NCBI GenBank assembly: GCA_900769175.1 | Contig: CAAGFP010000206.1 | Coordinates: 1-5,442, forward strand | DNA: 5,442 nt | Origin: Lachnospiraceae bacterium | GTDB lineage: Bacteria > Bacillota > Clostridia > Lachnospirales > Lachnospiraceae | Direction: 5' to 3' | Shown: positions 1-5,325 of the stretch, piece after piece | Position numbering within the stretch: position 1 is the first letter of the stretch | Layout of the letters: the number at the start of each line of letters is the position of its first letter | Position numbers and translations under genes: made by a program | The notes under the pieces: model-generated | Databases searched by the model: none | What the model was told of the DNA's origin: nothing | What the model saw: only the letters and a program-made list of their open reading frames with translations

Positions 1-16
1 ATTGGAGGTGTTTGTA

Positions 17-50
17 GGATTGCAGAAATTGCGTAGCAATGTAGCAATCC
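17..50. repeat. Nested inverted repeat at left edge
   Basis: An outer perfect 7-bp inverted repeat, GGATTGC (17-23) and GCAATCC (44-50), encloses an inner perfect 5-bp one, ATTGC (28-32) and GCAAT (36-40), with a GTA loop. The 8-base unit GTAGCAAT also occurs twice in tandem (33-40 and 41-48), so the right arm could pair in more than one register. No T-run follows on either strand, so it is not a typical intrinsic terminator. It lies only 10 bases from the palindrome at 60-89, and the two together look like a compact intergenic repeat element or the structured end of something beginning left of the window. Confidence 0.5.
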
Positions 51-59
51 GTTGCATCA

Positions 60-89
60 GTTGGGGGCAAAATACCTTTTGACCCCAAC
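60..89. repeat. 30-bp near-perfect palindrome, REP-like
   Basis: GTTGGGG (60-66) pairs with CCCCAAC (83-89), and CAAAA (68-72) pairs with TTTTG (77-81) around a TACC loop (73-76). Only position 67 against 82 is mismatched, giving 12 pairs in 13 positions. Neither strand has a T-run after the stem, so termination is unlikely. The near-perfect symmetry suggests a dispersed intergenic palindrome or a protein-binding site. Its right arm overlaps the -35 zone of the candidate promoter ending at 104. Whether it recurs in the genome cannot be judged from one copy. Confidence 0.6.
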
Positions 90-104
90 ATCATAATATA
101 TAAT
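77..104 (+). promoter_or_regulatory. Candidate sigma-A promoter for the hairpin RNA
   Basis: A perfect -10 hexamer TATAAT lies at 99-104. The -35 region is poor: TTTTGA at 77-82 gives a 16-base spacer, or TTGACC at 79-84 gives a short 14-base one. With the last base of the -10 at position -7, +1 falls on 111, the first G of GGGT at the base of the long hairpin. That coincidence is the main support. The weak -35 and the A+T-rich surroundings keep confidence moderate. Confidence 0.4.
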
Positions 105-110
105 AACACA

Positions 111-169
111 GGGTATCAATGCTTTTCCAACATGAGTTTGCTCAATGTATGCGAAAGGCTTTGAGACCC
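111..169 (+). ncRNA. Candidate structured RNA, 59-nt rod hairpin
   Basis: The segment folds into one long interrupted hairpin: GGGT (111-114) with ACCC (166-169), TCAA (116-119) with TTGA (161-164), GCTTTTC (121-127) with GAAAGGC (153-159, one G-U), and ACATGAG (130-136) with CTC-A-ATGT (141-148, one bulged A) around a TTTG loop. That is 22 pairs, with the A-G and T-T mismatches placed symmetrically. It begins at the +1 predicted from TATAAT at 99-104. No T-tract follows, so this is either the 5' end of a longer RNA or leader, or a DNA-level element. I do not recognise it as a riboswitch, T-box, SRP RNA, tmRNA or 6S RNA. Confidence 0.45.
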
Positions 170-289
170 GCCAAAATAAGAGCATAAAAGCGGAACGCAA
201 GTTCCACGATATGCAATTATTACAGTTAATCATTATGATATGCGGACTCTATTATTTTATACAACTAAAGGTTCTTTCTCATGGCACGC
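170..289 (+). other. Intergenic stretch with small hairpin and tiny ORF
   Basis: This stretch links the long hairpin to the promoter of the deacylase gene. It holds a short perfect hairpin, GGAAC (192-196) and GTTCC (201-205), closing a GCAA loop of the GNRA type, and a direct repeat GATATGC (208-214 and 237-243). A 29-codon frame (211-300) starts just after the hairpin and encodes a hydrophobic stretch, but it has no clear ribosome binding site. No terminator with a T-run was seen, so a transcript from 111 could run into the gene at 420. Confidence 0.35.
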
Positions 290-318
290 TTGCATGTTGA
301 CCGGATTTGTTTTATTAT
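290..318 (+). promoter_or_regulatory. Candidate sigma-A promoter of deacylase gene
   Basis: TTGCAT (290-295) and TATTAT (313-318) are separated by 17 bases. The -10 matches consensus at five of six positions and the -35 at three of six. Transcription would start near 325 and give a leader of about 95 bases. That leader contains a perfect 7-bp hairpin, AGAAAGA (342-348) and TCTTTCT (355-361), which has no T-run and so is not an obvious attenuator. Confidence 0.35.
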
Positions 319-419
319 GACTTCGGAGAAATTGTACAGGCAGAAAGAATTGCCTCTTTCTTATAGGGAAACGGTTATCAAGCTACTTTATCAAATGCAC
401 TGCCAACAGGAGAACAATC

Positions 420-974
420 ATGGATTTAAAACTGGAAAAAGGAAGACCTGCGGATTATTCCGACAGACTAATAAAAGAACAGAAATGTTATCAGCTTCTG
501 GATGAATTGGGACTGGAATATTACCGCTGCGACCACCCGGAAGCAAATGCAGACACCATGGAGGCATGCCTTGAAATTGATGCAATTTTAGAAGCCACCG
601 TATGCAAAAATCTGTTTTTGTGCAACCGGCAGCAGACCCAATTCTATCTTTTGATGATGCCGGGCGACAAGGTCTTTAAGACAAAAGAATTGTCCGGACA
701 GCTCGGATGTGCGAGACTCAGTTTCGGCTCACCTGAAAAAATGGAAGAATATCTGGATATCACACCGGGTTCCGTCAGCGTTCTCGGGCTGATGAATGAT
801 ACCGAAAACAAGGTCCGGCTTCTCGTTGACGAAGATGTTTTAAAAGGGGAGTATCTTGGTTGTCACCCCTGTATTAACACCACCAGTCTGAAACTAAAGA
901 CGCGTGATGTATTCGACGTTTTCCTGAAAAGGGTACATCATGATTACACTACCGTGCATCTTGAAGGGGAATGA
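420..974 (+). CDS. YbaK/ProX-family aminoacyl-tRNA deacylase
   Basis: This 184-residue protein resembles the free-standing prolyl-tRNA synthetase-associated (YbaK/ProX/PrdX) editing domain. The family hydrolyses mischarged tRNA, typically Ala-tRNA(Pro), in the cytoplasm to protect translation fidelity. Visible hallmarks are DHPEA (38-42), the CKNLFL strand with the conserved lysine K63 (62-67), RLSF (99-102), the PGSVS-x-LGL loop (116-124) followed by ND (126-127), and HP-x-INT (149-154). The length covers one complete domain with no synthetase attached. The start at 420 is supported by AGGAGA at 408-413, six bases upstream. The gene is monocistronic here and ends at a strong terminator. One oddity is HPCINT where I recall HPNxNT as usual. 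The fold assignment is secure, but the exact substrate is inferred from the family. Confidence 0.88.
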   Translation: MDLKLEKGRPADYSDRLIKEQKCYQLLDELGLEYYRCDHPEANADTMEACLEIDAILEATVCKNLFLCNRQQTQFYLLMMPGDKVFKTKELSGQLGCARLSFGSPEKMEEYLDITPGSVSVLGLMNDTENKVRLLVDEDVLKGEYLGCHPCINTTSLKLKTRDVFDVFLKRVHHDYTTVHLEGE

Positions 975-1014
975 GCAACCTCTCATTCGACGAAGGAATA
1001 AAGAATCCCGCAAT

Positions 1015-1044
1015 AAACTCCCGGAATTTCTCCCGGGAGTTTTT
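1015..1044 (+). terminator. Intrinsic terminator, probably bidirectional
   Basis: AAACTCCCGG (1015-1024) pairs perfectly with CCGGGAGTTT (1033-1042) around an 8-base loop. On the plus strand the stem runs into TTTTT (1040-1044), ending the deacylase transcript 41 bases after its stop codon. Read from the minus strand the same stem is followed by TTTATT, so it can also end the convergent sigma/anti-sigma operon, whose last codon lies only 3 bases to the right. Shared terminators between convergent genes are common. Confidence 0.85.
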
Positions 1045-1046
1045 CA

Positions 1047-1940
1047 TCATCTTAAATCATAAACCGGTATATTTTGGGCAAGTAATTCCTGTTCGTATTC
1101 CGCTGAGTATATTTTTCCTCTTTCATATTGGTTGACGAATAAAATATCTTTATCAATCTCTACTTCAAAAATCCAGCTTTTATCTTTATCATCAACCGTA
1201 TTGACAATAATTGCAGCCTTCCCTTCCGGCAGACTTGATAGATCTTTAAAAACAATAATATCGCCTTCTTCTCCCCACCATTTACCGGGCACATTGAAAT
1301 AGAATATCCTGTGATTATTTTCATAATCGGACGCTAAATCAAGCAATGCATCTTTGATTGCCGCCGAATCGGTATTTTCAGCCGCTTCCTTCAAGCCCGC
1401 CAGAATCTGTTTCTTTTCATCAGGCTTTCGGAACTCTGTAAGCGTTGCCAGAAAATCTCCCCGGATCGAATAGTATAAATCTTCTGTCGTCTGTCCTTCC
1501 GTCACGGATGCCTGTAAAGCGATAAATTCGTCTTTTTCTTCTATATCCGACAATTTTAAATACAGGTTGTATTCCGTCTTCTCTTCCGAAACCGGATGCG
1601 AGAAAACCACATTGTCTTCCAGATACTCAACCTGTTCCCATTCCTCGCCATTGTTTTGGATATTTTCCTTAAGTGTGCTGCTTCCGTTTCCGTAAACATA
1701 AGTCAGGTTATCCATCTTTCCTCTTAAGTATTCGACTACTCGTCCTCCTGTAGACGCATCCACTATAATTCCGGTTCCAAGCAACATAAAACCGCAACCG
1801 GCTGCTGCCATGGCAAAACGCAGAAAACCTGCATGTTTCTTTTGTCTTCCCACAGCATGCAAAATTTTATTATTTAATTCTTCCGGAGCGTCCATATTCA
1901 GTTTTAAGGCTTCACGAATCATTTTATCTTCTCTATTCAT
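1047..1940 (-). CDS. Probable membrane-anchored anti-sigma factor
   Basis: This 297-residue protein has the layout of an ECF anti-sigma factor. A short charged N-terminal cytoplasmic part (1-36) contains DAPEELNNKIL (17-27) and ends in the positive cluster RQKKH (32-36). One transmembrane segment follows at about 39-60 (FAMAAAGCGFMLLGTGIIV core), then a large, mostly acidic, probably extracellular domain (about 61-297). The positive-inside rule predicts N-in, C-out. The start at 1940 overlaps the sigma gene's stop by 8 bases (ATGAATAG), and GGAGG at 1950-1954 lies 9 bases upstream inside the sigma gene, implying coupled translation. Its role of holding the sigma factor at the membrane until a signal arrives is inferred from this position and topology. 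I recognise no signal-binding domain in the outer part. It resembles clostridial proteins with DUF4179-like N-termini, but I cannot confirm that family. Confidence 0.7.
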   Translation of the reverse strand: MNREDKMIREALKLNMDAPEELNNKILHAVGRQKKHAGFLRFAMAAAGCGFMLLGTGIIVDASTGGRVVEYLRGKMDNLTYVYGNGSSTLKENIQNNGEEWEQVEYLEDNVVFSHPVSEEKTEYNLYLKLSDIEEKDEFIALQASVTEGQTTEDLYYSIRGDFLATLTEFRKPDEKKQILAGLKEAAENTDSAAIKDALLDLASDYENNHRIFYFNVPGKWWGEEGDIIVFKDLSSLPEGKAAIIVNTVDDKDKSWIFEVEIDKDILFVNQYERGKIYSAEYEQELLAQNIPVYDLR

Positions 1941-2469
1941 ACCCTTTTTCCTCCAATTCCTTTTTTAGCGTATTCTTTGCCGCACTCAATCTGCTTTTCA
2001 CGGTTCCCACCGGAATCTTGAGCAGAATTCCTATGTCCTTAACAGATAACTCAGCAAAATAATATAAATATATGACCGTTCTTTGTTTCAGAGGTAATGA
2101 CTGAATCATTGTTCTGATTTGTGCCTGCATTTCGTCTTTCTCAGCCAGCTCCTCAGTACTGAAATCGGATGCAAGTCTTGAATCATAATCGTTTCTTTCA
2201 TCATCCATGGATTCTGTTATCCGCCTGATTTTCTTACGGCAGGCATTTCTGTATAAGCGGATGGCGATTCCCATACAATAATTTCTCTCTTTCATAAGCG
2301 AAGCAGAGTCTTGTGGTGTCTGGATCCGTTTTCTGATTTCATATGCTTTACAGAGTGTATCCTGATACAAGTCATCTGCGTCGTCTTTACATCCGGTCAA
2401 ATGACAGCAGAACTGATAAATCTCATTCCCATGCATTTTGATTAGCTGTTCCAAATCATTCTTAGTCAT
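1933..2469 (-). CDS. ECF-type RNA polymerase sigma factor
   Basis: This 178-residue protein has the two-domain ECF (group 4 sigma-70) plan. Region 2 spans about 5-80, with the core-binding motif ADDLYQDTLCKAYE (31-44) and a basic stretch RNACRKKIRR (74-83). An acidic linker follows (about 88-115). Region 4 spans about 118-172, with LPLKQRTVIYLYYFAELS (125-142) and the helix-turn-helix containing VKDIGILLKIPVGTVKSRL (143-161), which would read the -35 element. Regions 1 and 3 are absent, as expected. The start is supported by GGGAGGA at 2474-2480, immediately upstream. It directs core polymerase to a stress or envelope regulon that cannot be named here. The anti-sigma candidate lies directly downstream and overlaps it, so the pair forms one operon. 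The gene may be autoregulated from the element at 2505-2536. Confidence 0.92.
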   Translation of the reverse strand: MTKNDLEQLIKMHGNEIYQFCCHLTGCKDDADDLYQDTLCKAYEIRKRIQTPQDSASLMKERNYCMGIAIRLYRNACRKKIRRITESMDDERNDYDSRLASDFSTEELAEKDEMQAQIRTMIQSLPLKQRTVIYLYYFAELSVKDIGILLKIPVGTVKSRLSAAKNTLKKELEEKGYE

Positions 2470-2491
2470 GCAATCCTCCCTTCCTATTTTT

Positions 2492-2503
2492 TGAAAGCTT
2501 TCA
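2492..2503. repeat. 12-bp perfect palindrome in sigma leader
   Basis: TGAAAGCTTTCA reads the same on both strands and lies 23 bases upstream of the sigma start codon, just downstream of the candidate promoter's -10 element. Near the predicted transcription start it could be an operator, or form a small hairpin in the 5' leader. Twelve-base palindromes are not rare in A+T-rich DNA, so support is limited. Confidence 0.3.
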
Positions 2504-2504
2504 C

Positions 2505-2536
2505 TTATATAATGTCATATTTGATAAAAAGGTTCA
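2505..2536 (-). promoter_or_regulatory. Candidate ECF promoter of sigma/anti-sigma operon
   Basis: On the minus strand TGAACC (2536-2531) followed by a T-run resembles the AAC-containing -35 elements of ECF sigma factors. Sixteen bases later comes CATTATATAAG, preceded by TGA, in the -10 position. A housekeeping reading is poor, because the hexamer 17 bases before TATATA is AACCTT. The element lies 36 bases upstream of the ribosome binding site. Autoregulation is common for ECF operons and would fit. The -10 lacks the CGTC/CGTA often seen in other ECF groups, so this is tentative. Confidence 0.4.
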
Positions 2537-2648
2537 TCTCAGAAAAATTGCCTGTTTAATTTGGAGAAATTCCATTCAGAGAACACAAAGATAAGCTATA
2601 ATCCTTATCCGCGGAAATTTTTCAACCTATCGAGCCGTATATGGAATT
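2537..2648. other. Spacer between sigma operon and flagellin terminator
   Basis: No coding region is visible. A weak inverted repeat GATAAG (2590-2595) and CTTATC (2604-2609) encloses a TATAAT-like stretch at 2597-2602 on the plus strand, but there is no suitable -35 and no gene to the right on that strand. It probably serves only to separate the flagellin terminator from the sigma promoter. Confidence 0.4.
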
Positions 2649-2696
2649 AAAAAAATCCTCCCATCACCACCTGTCATCCAGGCTTAATAGAAGGAT
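2649..2696 (-). terminator. Intrinsic terminator of flagellin gene
   Basis: In minus-strand RNA, ATCCTTCTA (2696-2688) pairs with TGGGAGGAT (2663-2655) in a 9-bp stem with two G-U pairs. An inner hairpin CCTG-GATGA-CAGG (2682-2670) folds within it, and seven consecutive T follow (2655-2649). It begins about 23 bases after the flagellin stop. It insulates the sigma operon downstream from the highly expressed flagellin transcript. Confidence 0.82.
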
Positions 2697-2718
2697 ATTT
2701 TATATGATGTTATTTTCA

Positions 2719-4776
2719 TTATTGTAGTAAGTTCATAATTCCCTGACTCGTCTGGTTTGCCTGAGTTATCATAGCCGTGCCGACCTGTTCAAGAATTTTT
2801 TGTTTTGACAATTCAACCATTTCTTTCGCCATATCCGTATCCCTGATGCGCGATTCTGCGGATGCAGTATTCTCTACTATATTCTGCTCGTTTGCAATCG
2901 TATGCTCCAGACGGTTTTGCTGCGCTCCGATTTTACTGCGGTTTGCAGATACTTTTTCCAAGGCACCTTTCACCGCTCCCAAAGCATGATTCGCTCCATC
3001 AACGGTTGACACATCAAGGTGATCAATCCCAAGGATATTCGTATTCATCCGGTCTATTTCAAGGAACATTCCATGCCCCGCTTCACTTCCGGATTGAATC
3101 CAAAGTGTCAAGTCATCTTGTGAATAAATACGTTGTTCCGGTGTCACAAGTTTTCCCTTATACCCGGAATCAGAATATCTGTCCAAGCCAATAACCGGCG
3201 TATAAATATTCACATCAGCAATTGAAATGTTATTCATTTTTTGATTAAACCAAGGCATATTATAATCGCCACCTGCGTAATTCAACCACTTTTCATGATA
3301 ATCAGTCAAATTAAATGTACAACCGGAGGCGGAAAAACTTCCGCCCTCAATACACATCTGCAAGTCTTCCGTATAAAATGCAAAGGAATGTCCCTCCACC
3401 AAACTACTGCTCGGATACAGAACAAACTTACCGTCATTAGATACAAGCGCCACATTGGTTCCGGCACTAAACGGATCTTTCGTAGTATTCTTCAGCGAAA
3501 AAACAATATCACGATTATCAAAAACAGAATAGCCCGCATCGGATAGAATTTTTGTAGACGCCGTAATTTTAATGGGTGAACCATTATTATCTGTTTTATT
3601 ATCCATGATAAAATTCCCGATATCATTCCTCGCGTAATCCAGATTACATTTTTTTAATGTCTCCATAACTTCACCCAACGTAGTTGCAGTGCCAACGTCA
3701 ATATTCAGATATACCCCTCCTCGGCTGTTAATCTCACTTGAAGATTGGCTCATCATCATATTAATACGTGTATTGGCGGGGATTATCGTATTCTTATCCC
3801 GTCCGGAAATAAGAACATAATTTATGCCATTATCATGAATAACAGAAAAGTCATTACTTTTTAAGTCACAGGAATACTTCAATTCTACACCTCTTACATC
3901 AAGCATTCCTGTATTTAAAGTAAAATGATCATTCTTATATTCCAATGAAGGTATACCGATTTGCCCGTAACTTGAAACCCAGTCCGGAAACTCTTTATGT
4001 GAAAATGACATAATTCCCGATGCTTTCCCGACATCATAAGATGTTATACCGGTACAAAATGAAGATTTATCCAGCAATCCGATTGCATCATTTATATCGG
4101 CATCCTCTTTGGCAGCAACTGATAACTGAAGGCCATGATAATTGAACGAATAGGTTCCGCCGGTAATATATGAATCTGCCAAAGTATTTGAACCGAACCT
4201 GAAATCCGACCATGCGAAAGAATCATTATTAATTTTAAATCCGGTAGTATCCGCAGTAATTCTATATGTATCAGCGGATAATCCGGAAGGAGTACCGCTT
4301 ACAGAGAAAGAATTGACTGTTGACGGCGAATATTTAGCAGGAATTATTACAGTACCCGTTGCGCCCTGAAATACCGGTTTATTATTGAATTCCGTAGTAT
4401 CAGAAATTCTGTTAATTTCCAACATAATCTGTGCTATTTCCTGTTGTATAGCATTTCGGTCTTCATCGGAATTTGTACCATTTGCAGACTGCACAGACAA
4501 TTCGGTGATTCGGTGAAGCATCTCACTAACCTCAGATAACGCCCCGTCCGCAACTTTGCATAAAGCGATTCCGTCCTCTGTGTTCTCAACGCCTTGTGAA
4601 AGACCTCTTATCTGTCTGCGCATTTTTTCGGAAATAGCTAATCCCGCCGCATCATCAGCCGCTCTGTTAATCCGATATCCCGAAGATAACTTTTCCGTAT
4701 TTTTCTTTTTACTGTTACCAACTATATTAAATTGTCTCTGGGCATTCATCGCCATTATATTATGAGCAATAACCAT
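2719..4776 (-). CDS. Large flagellin with 410-residue central insert
   Basis: Flagellin polymerises into the filament after export by the flagellar type III system. The N-terminal D0/D1 region (1-138) is typical: HNIMAMNAQRQ (5-15), EKLSSGYRINRAADDAAGLAIS (28-49), then LHRITELSVQSANGTNSDEDR (87-107) and NNKPVFQG (131-138). The C-terminal D1/D0 region (about 557-685) is also typical: LGIDHLDVST (582-591), SRIRDTDMAKEM (642-653) and QANQTSQGIMNLLQ (672-685). The middle (139-556) is a long, beta-rich-looking insert that would form surface domains, making 685 residues against about 270-500 for most flagellins. No HExxH is present, so it is not a flagellinolysin. Six cysteines (73, 241, 303, 377, 475, 486) are unusual for a flagellin. 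The start is supported by AAAGAGG (4789-4783). It is monocistronic, with its own promoter and terminator. No flagellar assembly gene adjoins it. Confidence 0.95.
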   Translation of the reverse strand: MVIAHNIMAMNAQRQFNIVGNSKKKNTEKLSSGYRINRAADDAAGLAISEKMRRQIRGLSQGVENTEDGIALCKVADGALSEVSEMLHRITELSVQSANGTNSDEDRNAIQQEIAQIMLEINRISDTTEFNNKPVFQGATGTVIIPAKYSPSTVNSFSVSGTPSGLSADTYRITADTTGFKINNDSFAWSDFRFGSNTLADSYITGGTYSFNYHGLQLSVAAKEDADINDAIGLLDKSSFCTGITSYDVGKASGIMSFSHKEFPDWVSSYGQIGIPSLEYKNDHFTLNTGMLDVRGVELKYSCDLKSNDFSVIHDNGINYVLISGRDKNTIIPANTRINMMMSQSSSEINSRGGVYLNIDVGTATTLGEVMETLKKCNLDYARNDIGNFIMDNKTDNNGSPIKITASTKILSDAGYSVFDNRDIVFSLKNTTKDPFSAGTNVALVSNDGKFVLYPSSSLVEGHSFAFYTEDLQMCIEGGSFSASGCTFNLTDYHEKWLNYAGGDYNMPWFNQKMNNISIADVNIYTPVIGLDRYSDSGYKGKLVTPEQRIYSQDDLTLWIQSGSEAGHGMFLEIDRMNTNILGIDHLDVSTVDGANHALGAVKGALEKVSANRSKIGAQQNRLEHTIANEQNIVENTASAESRIRDTDMAKEMVELSKQKILEQVGTAMITQANQTSQGIMNLLQ

Positions 4777-4883
4777 AAGACGCCTCTTTACCTGATTTAA
4801 ATAAAATTTTGCACATAGATGACATTAAATAATGTGAATATATTTTGATCATATAATTAGCATAAAACTACTCTTAATAAATT

Positions 4884-4911
4884 TTATCGTCAAAATTCTA
4901 AAAATGGTTTA
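4884..4911 (-). promoter_or_regulatory. Sigma-28 (FliA/SigD-type) flagellin promoter
   Basis: On the minus strand TAAA (4911-4908) and GACGATAA (4891-4884) are separated by 16 bases. The known motility sigma consensus is TAAA-N15-GCCGATAA, so the -10 matches at seven of eight positions and the spacer is one base longer. Transcription would start near 4877, giving a leader of about 100 bases before the flagellin start. This places the gene in the late, filament-stage class of flagellar genes. Confidence 0.75.
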
Positions 4912-4928
4912 TAACTTTTTCATAATCA

Positions 4929-4943
4929 ATTCGTAATACGAAT
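4929..4943. promoter_or_regulatory. 15-bp palindrome upstream of flagellin promoter
   Basis: ATTCGTA-A-TACGAAT is a perfect odd-centred palindrome located 17 bases upstream of the flagellin -35 element. The position suits an activator or repressor site, but no regulator gene is in view and the element was seen once only. Confidence 0.35.
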
Positions 4944-5019
4944 AAAATTTTAATATGCCCGCTATTCTGCTTAATTTTCTTCTATATTATGTGCATATTC
5001 ACTTTTTTGTGTAATGAAT

Positions 5020-5259
5020 CTATGATACCGCACTCAGGTGCACCACCGTCTTCGGAAGCTGCTGTGCTCCGTTATAGATATTGGTACTGTCGTCCACCTT
5101 CACATAGGTATTGCTGCCGGAAAGCTTCACATTGTAGATACTTACAGGTACCTCGACTGATCCTGTATAAAAAGCCGGTAGAATCCATCTGTATTCCGGA
5201 CATAGTTTATAGTCGGTTCCGGCTTTTTCTGCCTCATTCAATTTGCAAAAAGAATTCAT
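5020..5259 (-). pseudogene. Remnant of repeat-containing surface protein
   Basis: The 79-residue frame resembles the junction of two tandem extracellular repeat units common in clostridial surface proteins. AGTDYKL (13-19) and FYTGSVEVPVSI (30-41) match the GTDY...YTGS...I end of one unit, and IYNGAQQLPKTVV (61-73) matches the YNG-x-Q-x-P-x-V start of the next. It stops abruptly after HLSAVS, with no anchor, signal peptide or complete domain. The upstream ribosome binding site is weak (GAAAG), and the first ten residues look unrelated to the repeat. The fragment is visibly richer in G+C than the A+T-rich DNA on both sides. I read it as a fragment truncated at both ends rather than a functional small gene. 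The family resemblance is by eye only. Confidence 0.5.
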
Positions 5260-5296
5260 ATTTTTCTTTCAAAGATTTTGATGTATCGCATTCTTC

Positions 5297-5325
5297 TTGT
5301 TTCGAACAATTGTTCGTGTTATAAT
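5297..5325 (+). promoter_or_regulatory. SOS-type promoter with LexA box in spacer
   Basis: TTGTTT (5297-5302) and TATAAT (5320-5325) are 17 bases apart. The first 14 spacer bases (5303-5316) form the perfect palindrome CGAACAATTGTTCG, which contains GAAC-N4-GTTC, the known LexA/DinR box core of Gram-positive bacteria. A repressor bound there would block polymerase directly. Transcription would start near 5332 and run off the right edge. No ribosome binding site with a start codon is convincing before 5442, so the controlled gene lies outside or has a long leader. Confidence 0.65.

Noticed and set aside
2..82. 26-codon frame open to the left edge, ending in the palindrome at 60-89
   Set aside because: It could be the end of an upstream gene, but it is short, runs through two hairpins and shows no recognisable protein features.
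160..170. TTTGAGACCCG resembling the CUGAGA...ACCC part of a TPP riboswitch
   Set aside because: The conserved downstream ACCUGAUCUGG block is absent, and this segment is fully paired in the 111-169 hairpin.
192..205. GGAACGCAAGTTCC resembling part of a c-di-GMP-I riboswitch (GGGACGCAAAGCC)
   Set aside because: The second conserved arm with its GCAAAC-type segment and the GAAA tetraloop stem are missing nearby.
281..505. 74-codon open frame on the plus strand with AAAGG nine bases upstream
   Set aside because: It overlaps the start of the well-supported deacylase gene in another frame, its composition is not protein-like, and it ends inside that gene.
2630..2645. CGAGCCGTAT, similar to the start of a group II intron domain V
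   Set aside because: The complementary ACGGUUC half and the GAAA loop do not follow, and no reverse transcriptase is present.
3247..3330. HEKWL at flagellin residues 494-498 as a possible zinc protease motif
   Set aside because: The second histidine of HExxH is absent, so the insert is not a flagellinolysin metallopeptidase by sequence.
2777..3546. Several open frames on the plus strand opposite the flagellin gene
   Set aside because: They are antisense shadows of a strongly supported coding sequence and have no ribosome binding sites or domain features.
4822..4835. ACATT-AAAT-AATGT inverted repeat in the flagellin leader
   Set aside because: A 5-bp A+T-rich stem is expected by chance in such sequence.
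4989..5324. 111-codon plus-strand frame over the surface-protein remnant
   Set aside because: It is rich in cysteine, arginine and serine with no domain, and the opposite strand shows the recognisable repeat motifs.
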